Below are positions 26,897 to 35,772 of a stretch of DNA of 64,000 nt, in pieces; the first letter of the stretch is position 1; each line of letters begins with the position of its first letter. This DNA comes from Tritrichomonas musculus (Eukaryota; Parabasalia; Tritrichomonadida; Tritrichomonadidae). The notes under the pieces were generated by a model. That model made no database searches. It saw only the letters and a program-made list of their open reading frames with translations, and was not told where the DNA came from. A program made the position numbers and the translations under genes. The stretch is taken from the NCBI GenBank assembly GCA_039105265.1, contig JAPFFF010000022.1:1488001-1552000 (forward strand), given 5' to 3'.

Positions 26897-28467
26897 GCCA
26901 AACGATATCTTGGAAGCTTCTGTATATTTTTACCACTTTTTACTAAATACAATCCATTCTCAAATCCAATAATTTTGTGCTCACCCGGTTGAATAATACT
27001 TCTTCGTTTCAGCATCTTATCTGTTTCATTGTAAACTTTAACATTCATACCTTCTTCAATTTTGAATCCAGGACTATTCTTTATGTTATAATTCTCTTGA
27101 CATATTCTTCTAACTATATAGTTTTCTAATTCATGGTCATTCTGAACTTGTTGAGGAGATACAGGATATCCGGCATATTTACTTAGAGTTTGATGAGGGG
27201 CATGATTGTATTGGAAAACCAAATCTTCCATAACATTTGGAGTAATCATACCGATTTTCATATTATATGCCATATCTCGTAAAGTACGAATTACTCTATC
27301 TATAATCCCTAATGATGAATGTAATGGACTTGTTTTATTGGCTAATCTTTGTTCTGACTTCATGAAATCAGGATATGCACCATTCACTTGTCTTGGAACT
27401 GTTCTAAAAGTAATTCCATTATTAATATAGAATTCTTGAGCTTCTGCTGAATTAAAGGCAGATTCACCATCACCAGAAAGATATCTAACTACCATTCCCT
27501 GGTCTATCAATGCTCGTAACGCATTCAAGTATCTTTTGGATGATTTCTTATCACGTTTACTGAATTTGTTTTCACCTAATTCAATATTTGTTAGTTTAAC
27601 ATAAAGGTATCTTGTATTAATATTTATTGCTACAAGATAACAGAGATGATATACCATCATCAAATCAATGATGTAAGAGTCTCTTGATGACATTTTATGT
27701 AATTGGTATTTTTTGGTATTATCCTTTAATGGGAATGATGATTTGGGTTCGTCGATAGTTTTCATTCTAGAATTAATTTCTAGCAACGCTTTAACTTTGT
27801 TTGGACTTTTGAAGCCTATAGTACCAGATATAGGAGTTTGTTCAATCTGAATATTATTCTCAGGCTGTTTATAAAATAAGTTTTTATATATTTCATAGCA
27901 TTTCTCATTTGAGTATAATCCTTTCGGCCAATCTTTAATTACTTTAAGAAACTTGTCATATTCAAAGTATTCATCTGGATGTTCTATTACGAATTTCTTA
28001 ATCTTATCAGAAAATGTTTCTTTATGAGCTACTGTTTCATGTAATTCTTTATGAGTTCGTTTATATTCATCTAAATATTCTCTATATACTTTTTCTTGGT
28101 CAATGTCCATTAAAGCTCTAAAATACTTTAGTCTTCGCGCTTCACCAATTGTTTTCGGTTTACTTGCTCTTGCAATTGTTGCGAATAATGAATCTCTGGC
28201 ATTTCTTATTCTAGATTCTTGTTGATTTCTTTTAAATGCTTCTTCTTTTGCTTTGACATTATCGCGTAAAATCAAATAATTGAATTGATAGAATTCGTCA
28301 ATTGCATTATCACTTGCTTCATCAAAATAGTTTTGGTTATGTTCATCAAGATAGTTATATATTAATGCTTTTACTTCTCTTTCAAACGTTTCATAATTGA
28401 ATTTATCTAAACTGTTTAAAACAGAACCAATAATTTCATTTCGATGTTGATATAAGAATTTATCCAT
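26881..28467 (-). CDS. Retroviral-type integrase (element C)
   Basis: 528 residues. A helical N-terminal half of about 250 residues has no clear zinc finger. Next comes an RNase H-fold core with acidic residues in IIDLMMVYH, LSGDGESAF and LGIIDRVIRTLRD. The C-terminal basic segment, about residues 450-528 (KVYNETDKMLKRRS, then PGEHKIIGFENGLYLV), resembles the SH3/chromo-like end of Polinton integrases. It inserts the linear element and makes the short target duplication seen at both ends of C. It is convergent with PolB. Confidence 0.92.
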   Translation of the reverse strand: MDKFLYQHRNEIIGSVLNSLDKFNYETFEREVKALIYNYLDEHNQNYFDEASDNAIDEFYQFNYLILRDNVKAKEEAFKRNQQESRIRNARDSLFATIARASKPKTIGEARRLKYFRALMDIDQEKVYREYLDEYKRTHKELHETVAHKETFSDKIKKFVIEHPDEYFEYDKFLKVIKDWPKGLYSNEKCYEIYKNLFYKQPENNIQIEQTPISGTIGFKSPNKVKALLEINSRMKTIDEPKSSFPLKDNTKKYQLHKMSSRDSYIIDLMMVYHLCYLVAININTRYLYVKLTNIELGENKFSKRDKKSSKRYLNALRALIDQGMVVRYLSGDGESAFNSAEAQEFYINNGITFRTVPRQVNGAYPDFMKSEQRLANKTSPLHSSLGIIDRVIRTLRDMAYNMKIGMITPNVMEDLVFQYNHAPHQTLSKYAGYPVSPQQVQNDHELENYIVRRICQENYNIKNSPGFKIEEGMNVKVYNETDKMLKRRSIIQPGEHKIIGFENGLYLVKSGKNIQKLPRYRLAHMWE

Positions 28468-28535
28468 TTATTTAAATATAATTATTTAACTTTGTTCATT
28501 TATAATTCAAAATTTTTCTCATTTAAAAGAATTAA

Positions 28536-28784
28536 ATGACTACATCTAACCAAAAAGACCAACCAAACTTGTTGCATTTACCAACCAAACCAAAATATAG
28601 TAAACGAACATTTGCTACAGAAACATTAAGATTAATTAATTTGAGATTAGGTTATTATAGAAAGGTTTTAAATAACCAAAGTATTAAGAATGAAAAGAGA
28701 ATAAAATCTATAAAGGCTAAATACGAACGTGATATGAAAGTTAGAAAGTTATTAAATAAGGCAATAAAGAATCTATATAATTGA
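28536..28784 (+). CDS. Small basic protein (element C)
   Basis: An 82-residue, strongly basic protein starting MTTSNQKDQPNLLHL, with a Lys/Arg-rich helical second half (KNEKRIKSIKAKYERDMKVRKLLNKAIKNLY). It starts after TCTCATTTAAAA. Nucleic-acid binding is likely from charge alone. It lies where A and B have their mu-like peptides, beside the domain gene, but shows no sequence likeness to them. Confidence 0.55.
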   Translation: MTTSNQKDQPNLLHLPTKPKYSKRTFATETLRLINLRLGYYRKVLNNQSIKNEKRIKSIKAKYERDMKVRKLLNKAIKNLYN

Positions 28785-28801
28785 ATTATTTTTGAGATTA
28801 A

Positions 28802-30385
28802 ATGCCTAGAATAGCTATTAGTAACTTTAGTGGCAAATTAAATGCACAAGACTTAGCACGAATAAACACACGTTTAAACAACGAACTTAACGCAGGCTTG
28901 GATAATAATCCAAATGGAAGAGGAGCTTGGCGACAATTAGCATCTTCACTTATGAACTTCCTTAATGAATACGAGTTTGCTAATAACGAAGGATTTGATG
29001 TTAATGATGAAACAATTGGAACTTTTATAAATAGAGTTAAACAAGAAGAAACAGAAGATTTAGTAGATGATGTTATAAATATGACAGGTAATAATTTAAA
29101 AGATACTATAAATATAGGAAATAGCATACCACATAATACTGGTGTTAATATGAATCCTTTAAAAAATTATACTCCTGTAGTTTTCTCAGATAATACTGAC
29201 GATTTAATTGAGGATGTAGCAAATATGACAAGTAATAATATAGGAAATAGCATAATACAAAATTCAAACTTTTCTCAATCACAAATGCAACAACCACAGC
29301 AAATTAATCCTTTAGAGGATTTACTTATTAATACAATATCTGTTCAAGATTTATTGAATATCTATAATAAATATTGTCCAAACCCAATATCAATCCAGCA
29401 AGTTCAACAAAACTCACAAGGTAACCAAGACTTAGCAAAAGCATATTTATTAAATGAAGTTCTTAAAGCAGCTCGAGATGGATATTTAGTTAAAGGAATA
29501 GGAGGAGGCTTTGGTCATTCAAAAATTGGAATGAATGACTTAATGCATATCATTTTGGATTTACAACGTGATGTTAAAAGAGTCTCAAATGCAATTTCAC
29601 CTCAAGGAGCTCAAAAAATGGTTGATAAACATAATGCAGAAAATCCATCAAGCCCATGGACATTGCATACCAATGATATTAATGGAGATAATATTCCTGA
29701 TATTATTATTCGAAACAAGAGAGGCGAACCAATGTACGTCAACGGTTATACAACAAAAAAGAGCAACTATCCTTTAGTTTATAATTATTATAAAGAACAT
29801 CCAACAAGAGAATCAAGAAAGAAATATCCACTTTCACAATATAAGAATGACATAATGAATGTTCAATATGTTAATGAAGGGAATGCTGAATTATGGGGTA
29901 ATCTCAAAGAAAAATGGAAAAGACCAAAACAATTTGTTAATGATGAAGGTTTAGATTATAATATGAGTGGATATTCATTAAGAGTTCCTAAGAGACTATC
30001 TTCATACCAAAGATTTGTTAAATATGTATTAGGTGAAGTTAAAAATGATGCATTTCAATTTATTTTACAAAATGGCATGATTATTCCAGACCAAATTAAG
30101 TTGAGAGCATTCTCTAAAGCAGCTGGATATTTATGGCGAACTAAGATTTTAGAACCATTATATCGTAAATATCAAGCCAATACAGAAGGCGATGCAAAGA
30201 TAATTAAAAAGAAAGCAGCTGGAGAAATTGATAATACAGTTTCAAAAATAATTCATGATTTACATAATGATGGAGGTGCATCAAGGAAAAATCTATTAAA
30301 TGATTTAATCGCTTCAATTACTAATGAAACTATATCTAATTATTCTGGACAATATCAAATGGTAGAACCTCAACTAAGTGAGTAA
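28802..30385 (+). CDS. Domain protein with Ca-binding-like motif (element C)
   Basis: 527 residues. A low-complexity Asn-rich N-terminal half contains two copies of a DDLIEDVANMTSNN-like segment. The middle domain (GAQKMVDKHNAEN, then DINGDNIPDI near residue 292, then YVNGYTTKK) has the DxNGDxxPD pattern of dockerin/EF-hand Ca loops. A C-terminal helical domain (YQRFVKYVLGEV, then YLWRTKILEPLYRKY) follows. B's 57442-58701 has both domains; A's 5028-5744 has only the last. Always next to the ATPase. A minor capsid or vertex role is inference. Confidence 0.7.
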   Translation: MPRIAISNFSGKLNAQDLARINTRLNNELNAGLDNNPNGRGAWRQLASSLMNFLNEYEFANNEGFDVNDETIGTFINRVKQEETEDLVDDVINMTGNNLKDTINIGNSIPHNTGVNMNPLKNYTPVVFSDNTDDLIEDVANMTSNNIGNSIIQNSNFSQSQMQQPQQINPLEDLLINTISVQDLLNIYNKYCPNPISIQQVQQNSQGNQDLAKAYLLNEVLKAARDGYLVKGIGGGFGHSKIGMNDLMHIILDLQRDVKRVSNAISPQGAQKMVDKHNAENPSSPWTLHTNDINGDNIPDIIIRNKRGEPMYVNGYTTKKSNYPLVYNYYKEHPTRESRKKYPLSQYKNDIMNVQYVNEGNAELWGNLKEKWKRPKQFVNDEGLDYNMSGYSLRVPKRLSSYQRFVKYVLGEVKNDAFQFILQNGMIIPDQIKLRAFSKAAGYLWRTKILEPLYRKYQANTEGDAKIIKKKAAGEIDNTVSKIIHDLHNDGGASRKNLLNDLIASITNETISNYSGQYQMVEPQLSE

Positions 30386-30406
30386 GATATTTAAGATTAT
30401 TTTTAG

Positions 30407-31369
30407 ATGAAAACAATTTCAATAATGGATATGACTTCGACTTCGTTGTACACTGAATCGGGAATTCTTTCTTCAAAAGAATTCGCTGCAAAGCCGGAGA
30501 TTCGGTGCCCGTCTAGCAGCAAATCTCAGGCCTTAACAGGCCCGATTAGCAACTTTCGATTAGATTTCATTCGTGATAAAGTAAATGATACATTAAATGA
30601 TAACATAGATGAGATTGGTGGTGCATTAATAAATGATATCCATCCTGATATAAACATTAAGTACAACAGTGTGAATGTCATCGTTGGTAAACAAGGTCAA
30701 GGTAAAACTGTTATTGCTTTAGAAGAAATTATCAAAATAAGTCTAATAAACACGCATCACTTACTTGTCTATATCACAAAGAATGGTGATGAAAATGATA
30801 GAAGCTTCCAAGCACTAAAGCATTTAATCAAAATTCCTCACGTTACAATAAGTGAGAAAGAAGCAAAAGGATTTATTGAAACATTGATATCTGCAAAAAA
30901 TTTGTATTATCTAATCAAAAGAGAGAATTTAGAAGACCAAATAATGGATGACCAAAAATATGCAATGTTTGATGTGCTACATATTAATAATTTTGATAGG
31001 GATTATTTACACACTATTGTTTTATTCGATGATATAAGTAACAGTAAATTGTTCTCTTCTGAGGAATCTTATTTCAGTCAGCAACTTAGAAGATGTAGGC
31101 ATACAAATATTACTTACTTCTTATTGATTCAAGGATGGAAAGGAATCAAACCTCATATCAAAAATGAAATCACGACATTATTTATCTTTCCATGCTTCAA
31201 CAAGCAGCAACTACATTACATCTATTCTCAATCAGCCAGCAATTTACAATTTGATGAATTTTACCAAAAATATTGCCAGCTTCTACAAATTCTTAGAGAC
31301 AATCCGGATACTCATCCTTATATGATAGTTCAGGTTAATTCAGGTGGTGAGACGGTACTTCATACCTGA
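30407..31369 (+). CDS. Genome-packaging ATPase, A32/FtsK-like (element C)
   Basis: 320 residues. Walker A GKQGQGKT is near residue 93 and Walker B VLFDDISN near 205, followed by the LIQGWKGIKPHIKNEITTLFIF block. Very close to the ATPases at 4080-4991 and 56580-57413. The first 60 residues are unlike those relatives and lie in a stretch that is visibly richer in G and C than the element. The 3' end enters a 51-bp direct repeat. Confidence 0.92.
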   Translation: MKTISIMDMTSTSLYTESGILSSKEFAAKPEIRCPSSSKSQALTGPISNFRLDFIRDKVNDTLNDNIDEIGGALINDIHPDINIKYNSVNVIVGKQGQGKTVIALEEIIKISLINTHHLLVYITKNGDENDRSFQALKHLIKIPHVTISEKEAKGFIETLISAKNLYYLIKRENLEDQIMDDQKYAMFDVLHINNFDRDYLHTIVLFDDISNSKLFSSEESYFSQQLRRCRHTNITYFLLIQGWKGIKPHIKNEITTLFIFPCFNKQQLHYIYSQSASNLQFDEFYQKYCQLLQILRDNPDTHPYMIVQVNSGGETVLHT

Positions 31370-31468
31370 AGCGCTTTGCGCTGAACCACTGTATGTGTTT
31401 GAGGGTTCATGCCCGAAACGGTACTTCATACCTGAAGCGCTTTATGCTGAACCACTGTATGCGTTTGA
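31352..31468. repeat. 51-bp direct repeats between ATPase and coiled-coil genes
   Basis: Two copies, 31352-31402 and 31418-31468, differing at about three positions. They contain GGTACTTCATACCTGAAGCG and GAACCACTGTATG. They are G/C-richer than the element and span the convergent 3' ends of the ATPase and IIEPIKN genes. TTCATACCTGAA includes a small inverted repeat. Confidence 0.8.
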
Positions 31469-31780
31469 TGAATTCAGGAATTCAATAATTTGATTCACCT
31501 TCTCTTTAAGAGTTTCTACATCATTTTTGAGTTTGCTTTCTGAAGGCTTGTTAGGTTCAGGCTGTTCAGCAGGACCATAATCTTTTTTCAACATCAATAT
31601 ATTTTTGATTCTCGTTATTCTGTATCCTTTAATGTGATACAACTTATTCAATTTGTGGGTTGTCAGTTTATCTACCTCATCCTTATTCTTAGTATAGAAT
31701 ATATTGAACTCATCTGGGTTTTCAAACTCTTTTGAATAGTTTTTAATAGGTTCAATTATTTTCAATTCTGTTAAACTCAT
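31442..31780 (-). CDS. Conserved IIEPIKN-domain protein (element C)
   Basis: 112 residues from the Met at 31780 (MSLTELKIIEPIKNYSKEF), chosen because the shared domain starts there. Contains TTHKLNKLYHIKGYRITRIKN, nearly the same as the B and A homologues. The coiled-coil tail is much shorter here, about 25 residues. The 3' end lies inside the 51-bp repeat. Function unknown. Confidence 0.75.
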   Translation of the reverse strand: MSLTELKIIEPIKNYSKEFENPDEFNIFYTKNKDEVDKLTTHKLNKLYHIKGYRITRIKNILMLKKDYGPAEQPEPNKPSESKLKNDVETLKEKVNQIIEFLNSSNAYSGSA

Positions 31781-31831
31781 TTTGATAGATATTAAAAACA
31801 ATAAAATACAATTAATTAATTCTAATTTCGT

Positions 31832-32146
31832 TTAAGTGTTGCCTTTTAGCATAGGAATACTAAATGTTGCTGGATTTATGCTATTTTGTGTATTCAGCTT
31901 CGCTGTCTGTCCAACTCGTTGGGCATTCAAAAAGTTATCAAATGCACCAACTGTTGATGATATCCCATTTCCTAAATTACCTAAAAACTTCCCTGCATTT
32001 CCTCCAATTATTCCTGCCGCTTTGCCTAATCCTGGAGCTACTATCCCAGTTGCTATTTGACCAATTGTTTGTAACACAGGCAGAGCTTTTCTAAAACCAT
32101 TTGCTACTTTTTTAGTTATATTCTTAAACCAACTTCCGAAAGCCAT
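31832..32146 (-). CDS. Small amphipathic virion protein, pVI-like (element C)
   Basis: A 104-residue protein starting MAFGSWFKNITKK, then a Gly/Ala-rich hydrophobic middle (IGQIATGIVAPGLGKAAGIIGG) and a polar tail. Same start pattern and size as the proteins at 1635 and 55679. It diverges from the capsid gene across 52 bp. A membrane-active internal capsid protein is inferred by analogy with adenovirus VI. Confidence 0.65.
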   Translation of the reverse strand: MAFGSWFKNITKKVANGFRKALPVLQTIGQIATGIVAPGLGKAAGIIGGNAGKFLGNLGNGISSTVGAFDNFLNAQRVGQTAKLNTQNSINPATFSIPMLKGNT

Positions 32147-32198
32147 TTAATTTCATTTGAAAGAAAATCCCGAATATTGAAATTTTCTTTAGGTGTAA

Positions 32199-33905
32199 AT
32201 GACATTTGCAAACGCGGCAACCAAAGGTTTAAGTAATCGTGAAGGTGATTTATATAGATTCTTTCAAGAACATTTAGCAAATTTAGTTCAAACTAATGGA
32301 GGTGACCATTATTTTAACTGGAAAACATTCGAATGTTTTGATTCTAATTGTCCACACCCAGTTCGTACCAAATCTTATTTGAGACTTACATCAGAGAACT
32401 TCCCAATAACTCAAATGGAAAAATCCTTCATTAGTATTAAGATAAAATTATCAATTAAATTGGATAAATGCTTGGTTGGCTTCGAAAACGACTATAAGAA
32501 GCTCATTCGAGTATTTGTTGGTCTTAAGAACTCAGCAGAATTCTTTGGAAAGTTAGATACAATCTGTAATAACATTATGTGTAAAAACACTCAAGATGAA
32601 GCAGTTAGGGAACAATTTGCATACAACTGCTTGAAACCAAGAGCAGAGAAGGCTACAGCAAAATATAGTCATTCAACATGGGATAATGTTTCATCTTTCT
32701 CAGAATCAGTTTGTGGTATATATGTTCCATTATCAGAATTAGCAGATGGATATGAACATTCATTTAATATGGAATTAGTTATACCATACACAGATTTATT
32801 AAAGTATCAAGCTTTTATGTTATATCCTAATGCTATTTGCGGTGAAATCAAAGAATTAGTAGAAACATCAACTGATGCATTTGTTTGGGCACCAATTTCA
32901 CCCTCAGTTGTTAAAGATGCTTTAGAAACATGGGAAGGAGATGTAATGAAGATTACATTACCAGATTATACAGGATTAACAAACAAATTTACTCAATGCG
33001 GAAATGCAGCCAAGATTATATCATCAATTGTGAAAATTGTGAATGATGAAGAAAATGACAACGAAGAACCCAAATTTACTTTCGTTCAGGATGATTCAAA
33101 ATATTCATATGCAGTTCATAATGTTACACTTTCTATCACAAACTGTATTGTTGAGCAGATGAGAACAAACATTGCAGGATTTAACGCTAAGCCACAAGTA
33201 TTAGAACAATTACGTTCCCTTCTTCAAGTACCAATAATTATTCCATCTCAAACACTTGATAGAAGACATTTTCCAAATGCTGCTGGTGCTAATGGTATTG
33301 ATACAACAACTGATATTTCGCTAAATTCTGCAACAAATATTACTGTTGTATTTCCAAAGAATTCAAATGATGCAACATGTTTCGATAATATTATGTATGA
33401 GAATGTTCAATTATTCGTTAATAAGCATGCTATTCCAGATACTGAATTACAAACAGTAGGTGCTAGATTTTATCAATTACAACTTGTCGCTAATGAACTG
33501 GATGGACCATTAGAAGCAACTAAAGAATTTGAGAATTCATTTACTGATGCACTTAATGATATGACTGAAGGTTCTGAAGATTTCGGTAAACGTCGTTCAA
33601 ATTGTAGAGCAGATGGAACTTCATTTGGTATCAATTTCCAACTTGAAAGAAGCAATGCTGGATATGTTTTCGATGGAGCAGACTTTGGAACACAGACAGT
33701 GCCAATAACTTTCAGAGGTAAACCAATGTTTAAAGGTGTCAATGATACATACTATAATTTCATGACAAATGATGATGGAGTTGTTGATACAGCCAGGCAC
33801 CCGCCTCCCCCTGAACTCTGGATTTGTCAAGATACATATTTCACAATGGATAGTATTAATGGTCTTGTATATCATGGTACAAAAATCCCACCAGAGTTAT
33901 ATTAA
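32199..33905 (+). CDS. Major capsid protein (element C)
   Basis: 568 residues. Blocks shared with B's two capsid proteins: REGDLYRFFQ start, HSTWDNV, VCGIYVPL, VIPYTDLLKYQAFMLYPNAICGEIKE, ANELDGPLEATKEF, FGINFQLERSNAGYVFDG and the end PPPPELWICQDTYF. Family knowledge makes this the hexon-like double jelly-roll protein of Polintons; the length suits. It starts after a short leader shared with the divergent pVI-like gene. Confidence 0.85.
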   Translation: MTFANAATKGLSNREGDLYRFFQEHLANLVQTNGGDHYFNWKTFECFDSNCPHPVRTKSYLRLTSENFPITQMEKSFISIKIKLSIKLDKCLVGFENDYKKLIRVFVGLKNSAEFFGKLDTICNNIMCKNTQDEAVREQFAYNCLKPRAEKATAKYSHSTWDNVSSFSESVCGIYVPLSELADGYEHSFNMELVIPYTDLLKYQAFMLYPNAICGEIKELVETSTDAFVWAPISPSVVKDALETWEGDVMKITLPDYTGLTNKFTQCGNAAKIISSIVKIVNDEENDNEEPKFTFVQDDSKYSYAVHNVTLSITNCIVEQMRTNIAGFNAKPQVLEQLRSLLQVPIIIPSQTLDRRHFPNAAGANGIDTTTDISLNSATNITVVFPKNSNDATCFDNIMYENVQLFVNKHAIPDTELQTVGARFYQLQLVANELDGPLEATKEFENSFTDALNDMTEGSEDFGKRRSNCRADGTSFGINFQLERSNAGYVFDGADFGTQTVPITFRGKPMFKGVNDTYYNFMTNDDGVVDTARHPPPPELWICQDTYFTMDSINGLVYHGTKIPPELY

Positions 33906-33968
33906 ATATTTTAAACATTTCCAAATTCAAGATTCAATATGATTTAATCTAAAAATATATTTTTACAT

Positions 33969-34328
33969 TCAATATTCTAATAAAAGTTCTAAAACAAATT
34001 GTTGTACATTGATAAGGTTTCCCATTAGGTCAGTAAACCATATCCTAAAGGTATCTTTAGGCTTTGTTATTTCGTATTTCTTGTACTTGGTTAATATAGT
34101 ATTTGTAAAGCAAACGAATGAATCCAAATAATTATCACGTTCAATGAAGGAACAGTGTAACATAACATCTCCAACCATTGCATTACTAAATAAGCAACGA
34201 CAATGGATGACATGGATGAACTTAGGATTATTACTTGATGTGAATTCATGAGGAAATTTTCTTTCATAATATTTACTTGGACTATTTCCAGCTCCTTGAA
34301 CATAAAAGTAAGTTTTTACTGTTGGCAT
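33969..34328 (-). CDS. Candidate penton (minor capsid) protein (element C)
   Basis: 119 residues. The C-terminal part, FRIWFTDLMGNLINVQQFVLELLLEY, matches the end of B's 51218-51823 (FHIWFTNAIGQVI). It has the look of the final strands of single jelly-roll penton proteins in Polinton-like viruses. HCSFIERDNYLDSFV is also shared (HCDFIPRDDFCDGLI in B). It is shorter than the B homologue at its N-terminus. It lies just downstream of the capsid gene, convergent with it. Confidence 0.6.
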   Translation of the reverse strand: MPTVKTYFYVQGAGNSPSKYYERKFPHEFTSSNNPKFIHVIHCRCLFSNAMVGDVMLHCSFIERDNYLDSFVCFTNTILTKYKKYEITKPKDTFRIWFTDLMGNLINVQQFVLELLLEY

Positions 34329-34453
34329 TGATTGTTTTACAGGAAAAATAATTTTATTAATAGTAGTTTTTCAGTATTAGAGTATTGACTTACATCGGTT
34401 GGATTAGATTGCATTAGGTAGAAGGCGGAAAATGTTATTTTTCCATTTATCAA

Positions 34454-35746
34454 ATGTCTTATTCAAAACAGCAAGTTGATGAAAATACAGATTATAAGGC
34501 AGGAAAAGCCATATCTTTAGAAGATAGAATGATTTCAGTAAACTTTGATAATACACTATGTCTAAACTCAGAAGGAAAACTTTCATGTGTTAGTGCAGGA
34601 AGTGGTTCTAGTGGAATAGAATATTCAGAAGGCCCAGGGATTCATATCAACAATCACAAGATAAGCGCTAACGTTGATGGAATATCAGTTAAAGTAAACC
34701 AGGCTGGTGAAATAGAAGCTATAGATAAATCTATAAAATTTAAAGCAGGAGATGGTATATTAATCACCAGAGGCAATAATGCAATTACTGCTGATATTGA
34801 CGGAACAAGTATTGTCTTCAATGAATCTAAACAGTTATCAGTAGCCAATGCAGGGAAAGTATATAGGCCAGGTGATGGTTTAAATGTAAATGGAGATACT
34901 TTAAATGTTCAAGTTGACCAAAGCACAATCAAAATAAATAATGATAATCAATTAGCACTAACAATTCCAAGTATAAATTATAAAGCAGGTGATGGTATTA
35001 CAATTGATAAAGATGTAATCAAAACAAAGATTGATAATTTAACAATTCAAGCAAATCCAGATGGTGAAATTCATGCAGTTGTCCCAACAGCCGGTTCGGC
35101 TCTTTCATCTAATTCAAACAAATTCGATGTTAATGTTGATGGCACAACAATCAAAGTAAATGAAAATAATCAATTAGAAGCAGTTAATTCTGGTAGTAAA
35201 GAATATAAAGCTGGATGGGGAATTGAGATTAATGATGATACAATTAAAACTAGAATTGATGATAATACAATGGGATATCTTGATGGTAAGCTTTATGCAA
35301 TGCCTTATAATGGTGGTAAAGGTGTTTCAGTTTCACGAATCGATAGTACCAATTACGTAAATGTTAATACTGATGATAAAACAATTAGAGTTAATGAAGA
35401 TAATAAGTTGGAAGCAATTGGTGGAAGTAGTAAATACACAGCAGGTGATGGAATAAGCATAAACGATAATACAATTGCAATTAATCAGAATTGGTTTGAT
35501 ATAAGGGATACTAATAATAAAGATGGAACTTTTCAACTAAGGAATATTGGTGACGCCTCGCATCCAGATATTCGTTTATGTGCTGTTGAAATAAGACCAT
35601 TAAACAAAAACCTTACTAGAGATTTCTTTACTCAAACTCTTGGGCTTAACCCTGACTATGAAATGGATTTCAATACTTCTATCAGCCAGATGGATATATC
35701 TCAGGCACCGAATCTGAGATTCGTTGCACGGCAGAGCCAGAGATAA
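34454..35746 (+). CDS. Fibre-shaft-like repeat protein (element C)
   Basis: 430 residues made mostly of about eight repeats of roughly 40 residues. The pattern is YKAGDGIxI-x-DDTIKTxID-x-TIxVNxxNQLEAV. This alternation of Gly-rich turns and short beta strands recalls adenovirus fibre shafts and phage tail fibres, which fold as trimeric beta spirals. It starts after TTATCAA at its ATG. It probably forms the shaft of a host-binding fibre together with the next ORF, which is inference. Confidence 0.7.
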   Translation: MSYSKQQVDENTDYKAGKAISLEDRMISVNFDNTLCLNSEGKLSCVSAGSGSSGIEYSEGPGIHINNHKISANVDGISVKVNQAGEIEAIDKSIKFKAGDGILITRGNNAITADIDGTSIVFNESKQLSVANAGKVYRPGDGLNVNGDTLNVQVDQSTIKINNDNQLALTIPSINYKAGDGITIDKDVIKTKIDNLTIQANPDGEIHAVVPTAGSALSSNSNKFDVNVDGTTIKVNENNQLEAVNSGSKEYKAGWGIEINDDTIKTRIDDNTMGYLDGKLYAMPYNGGKGVSVSRIDSTNYVNVNTDDKTIRVNEDNKLEAIGGSSKYTAGDGISINDNTIAINQNWFDIRDTNNKDGTFQLRNIGDASHPDIRLCAVEIRPLNKNLTRDFFTQTLGLNPDYEMDFNTSISQMDISQAPNLRFVARQSQR

Positions 35747-35772
35747 CCGAACAATTAGGACTTGACTCCGTT

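Noticed and set aside
26407-28467. Retrotransposon (integrase seen without reverse transcriptase)
   Set aside because: The integrase neighbours a protein-primed PolB, capsid and packaging ATPase, inside long inverted ends, which is the Polinton set.
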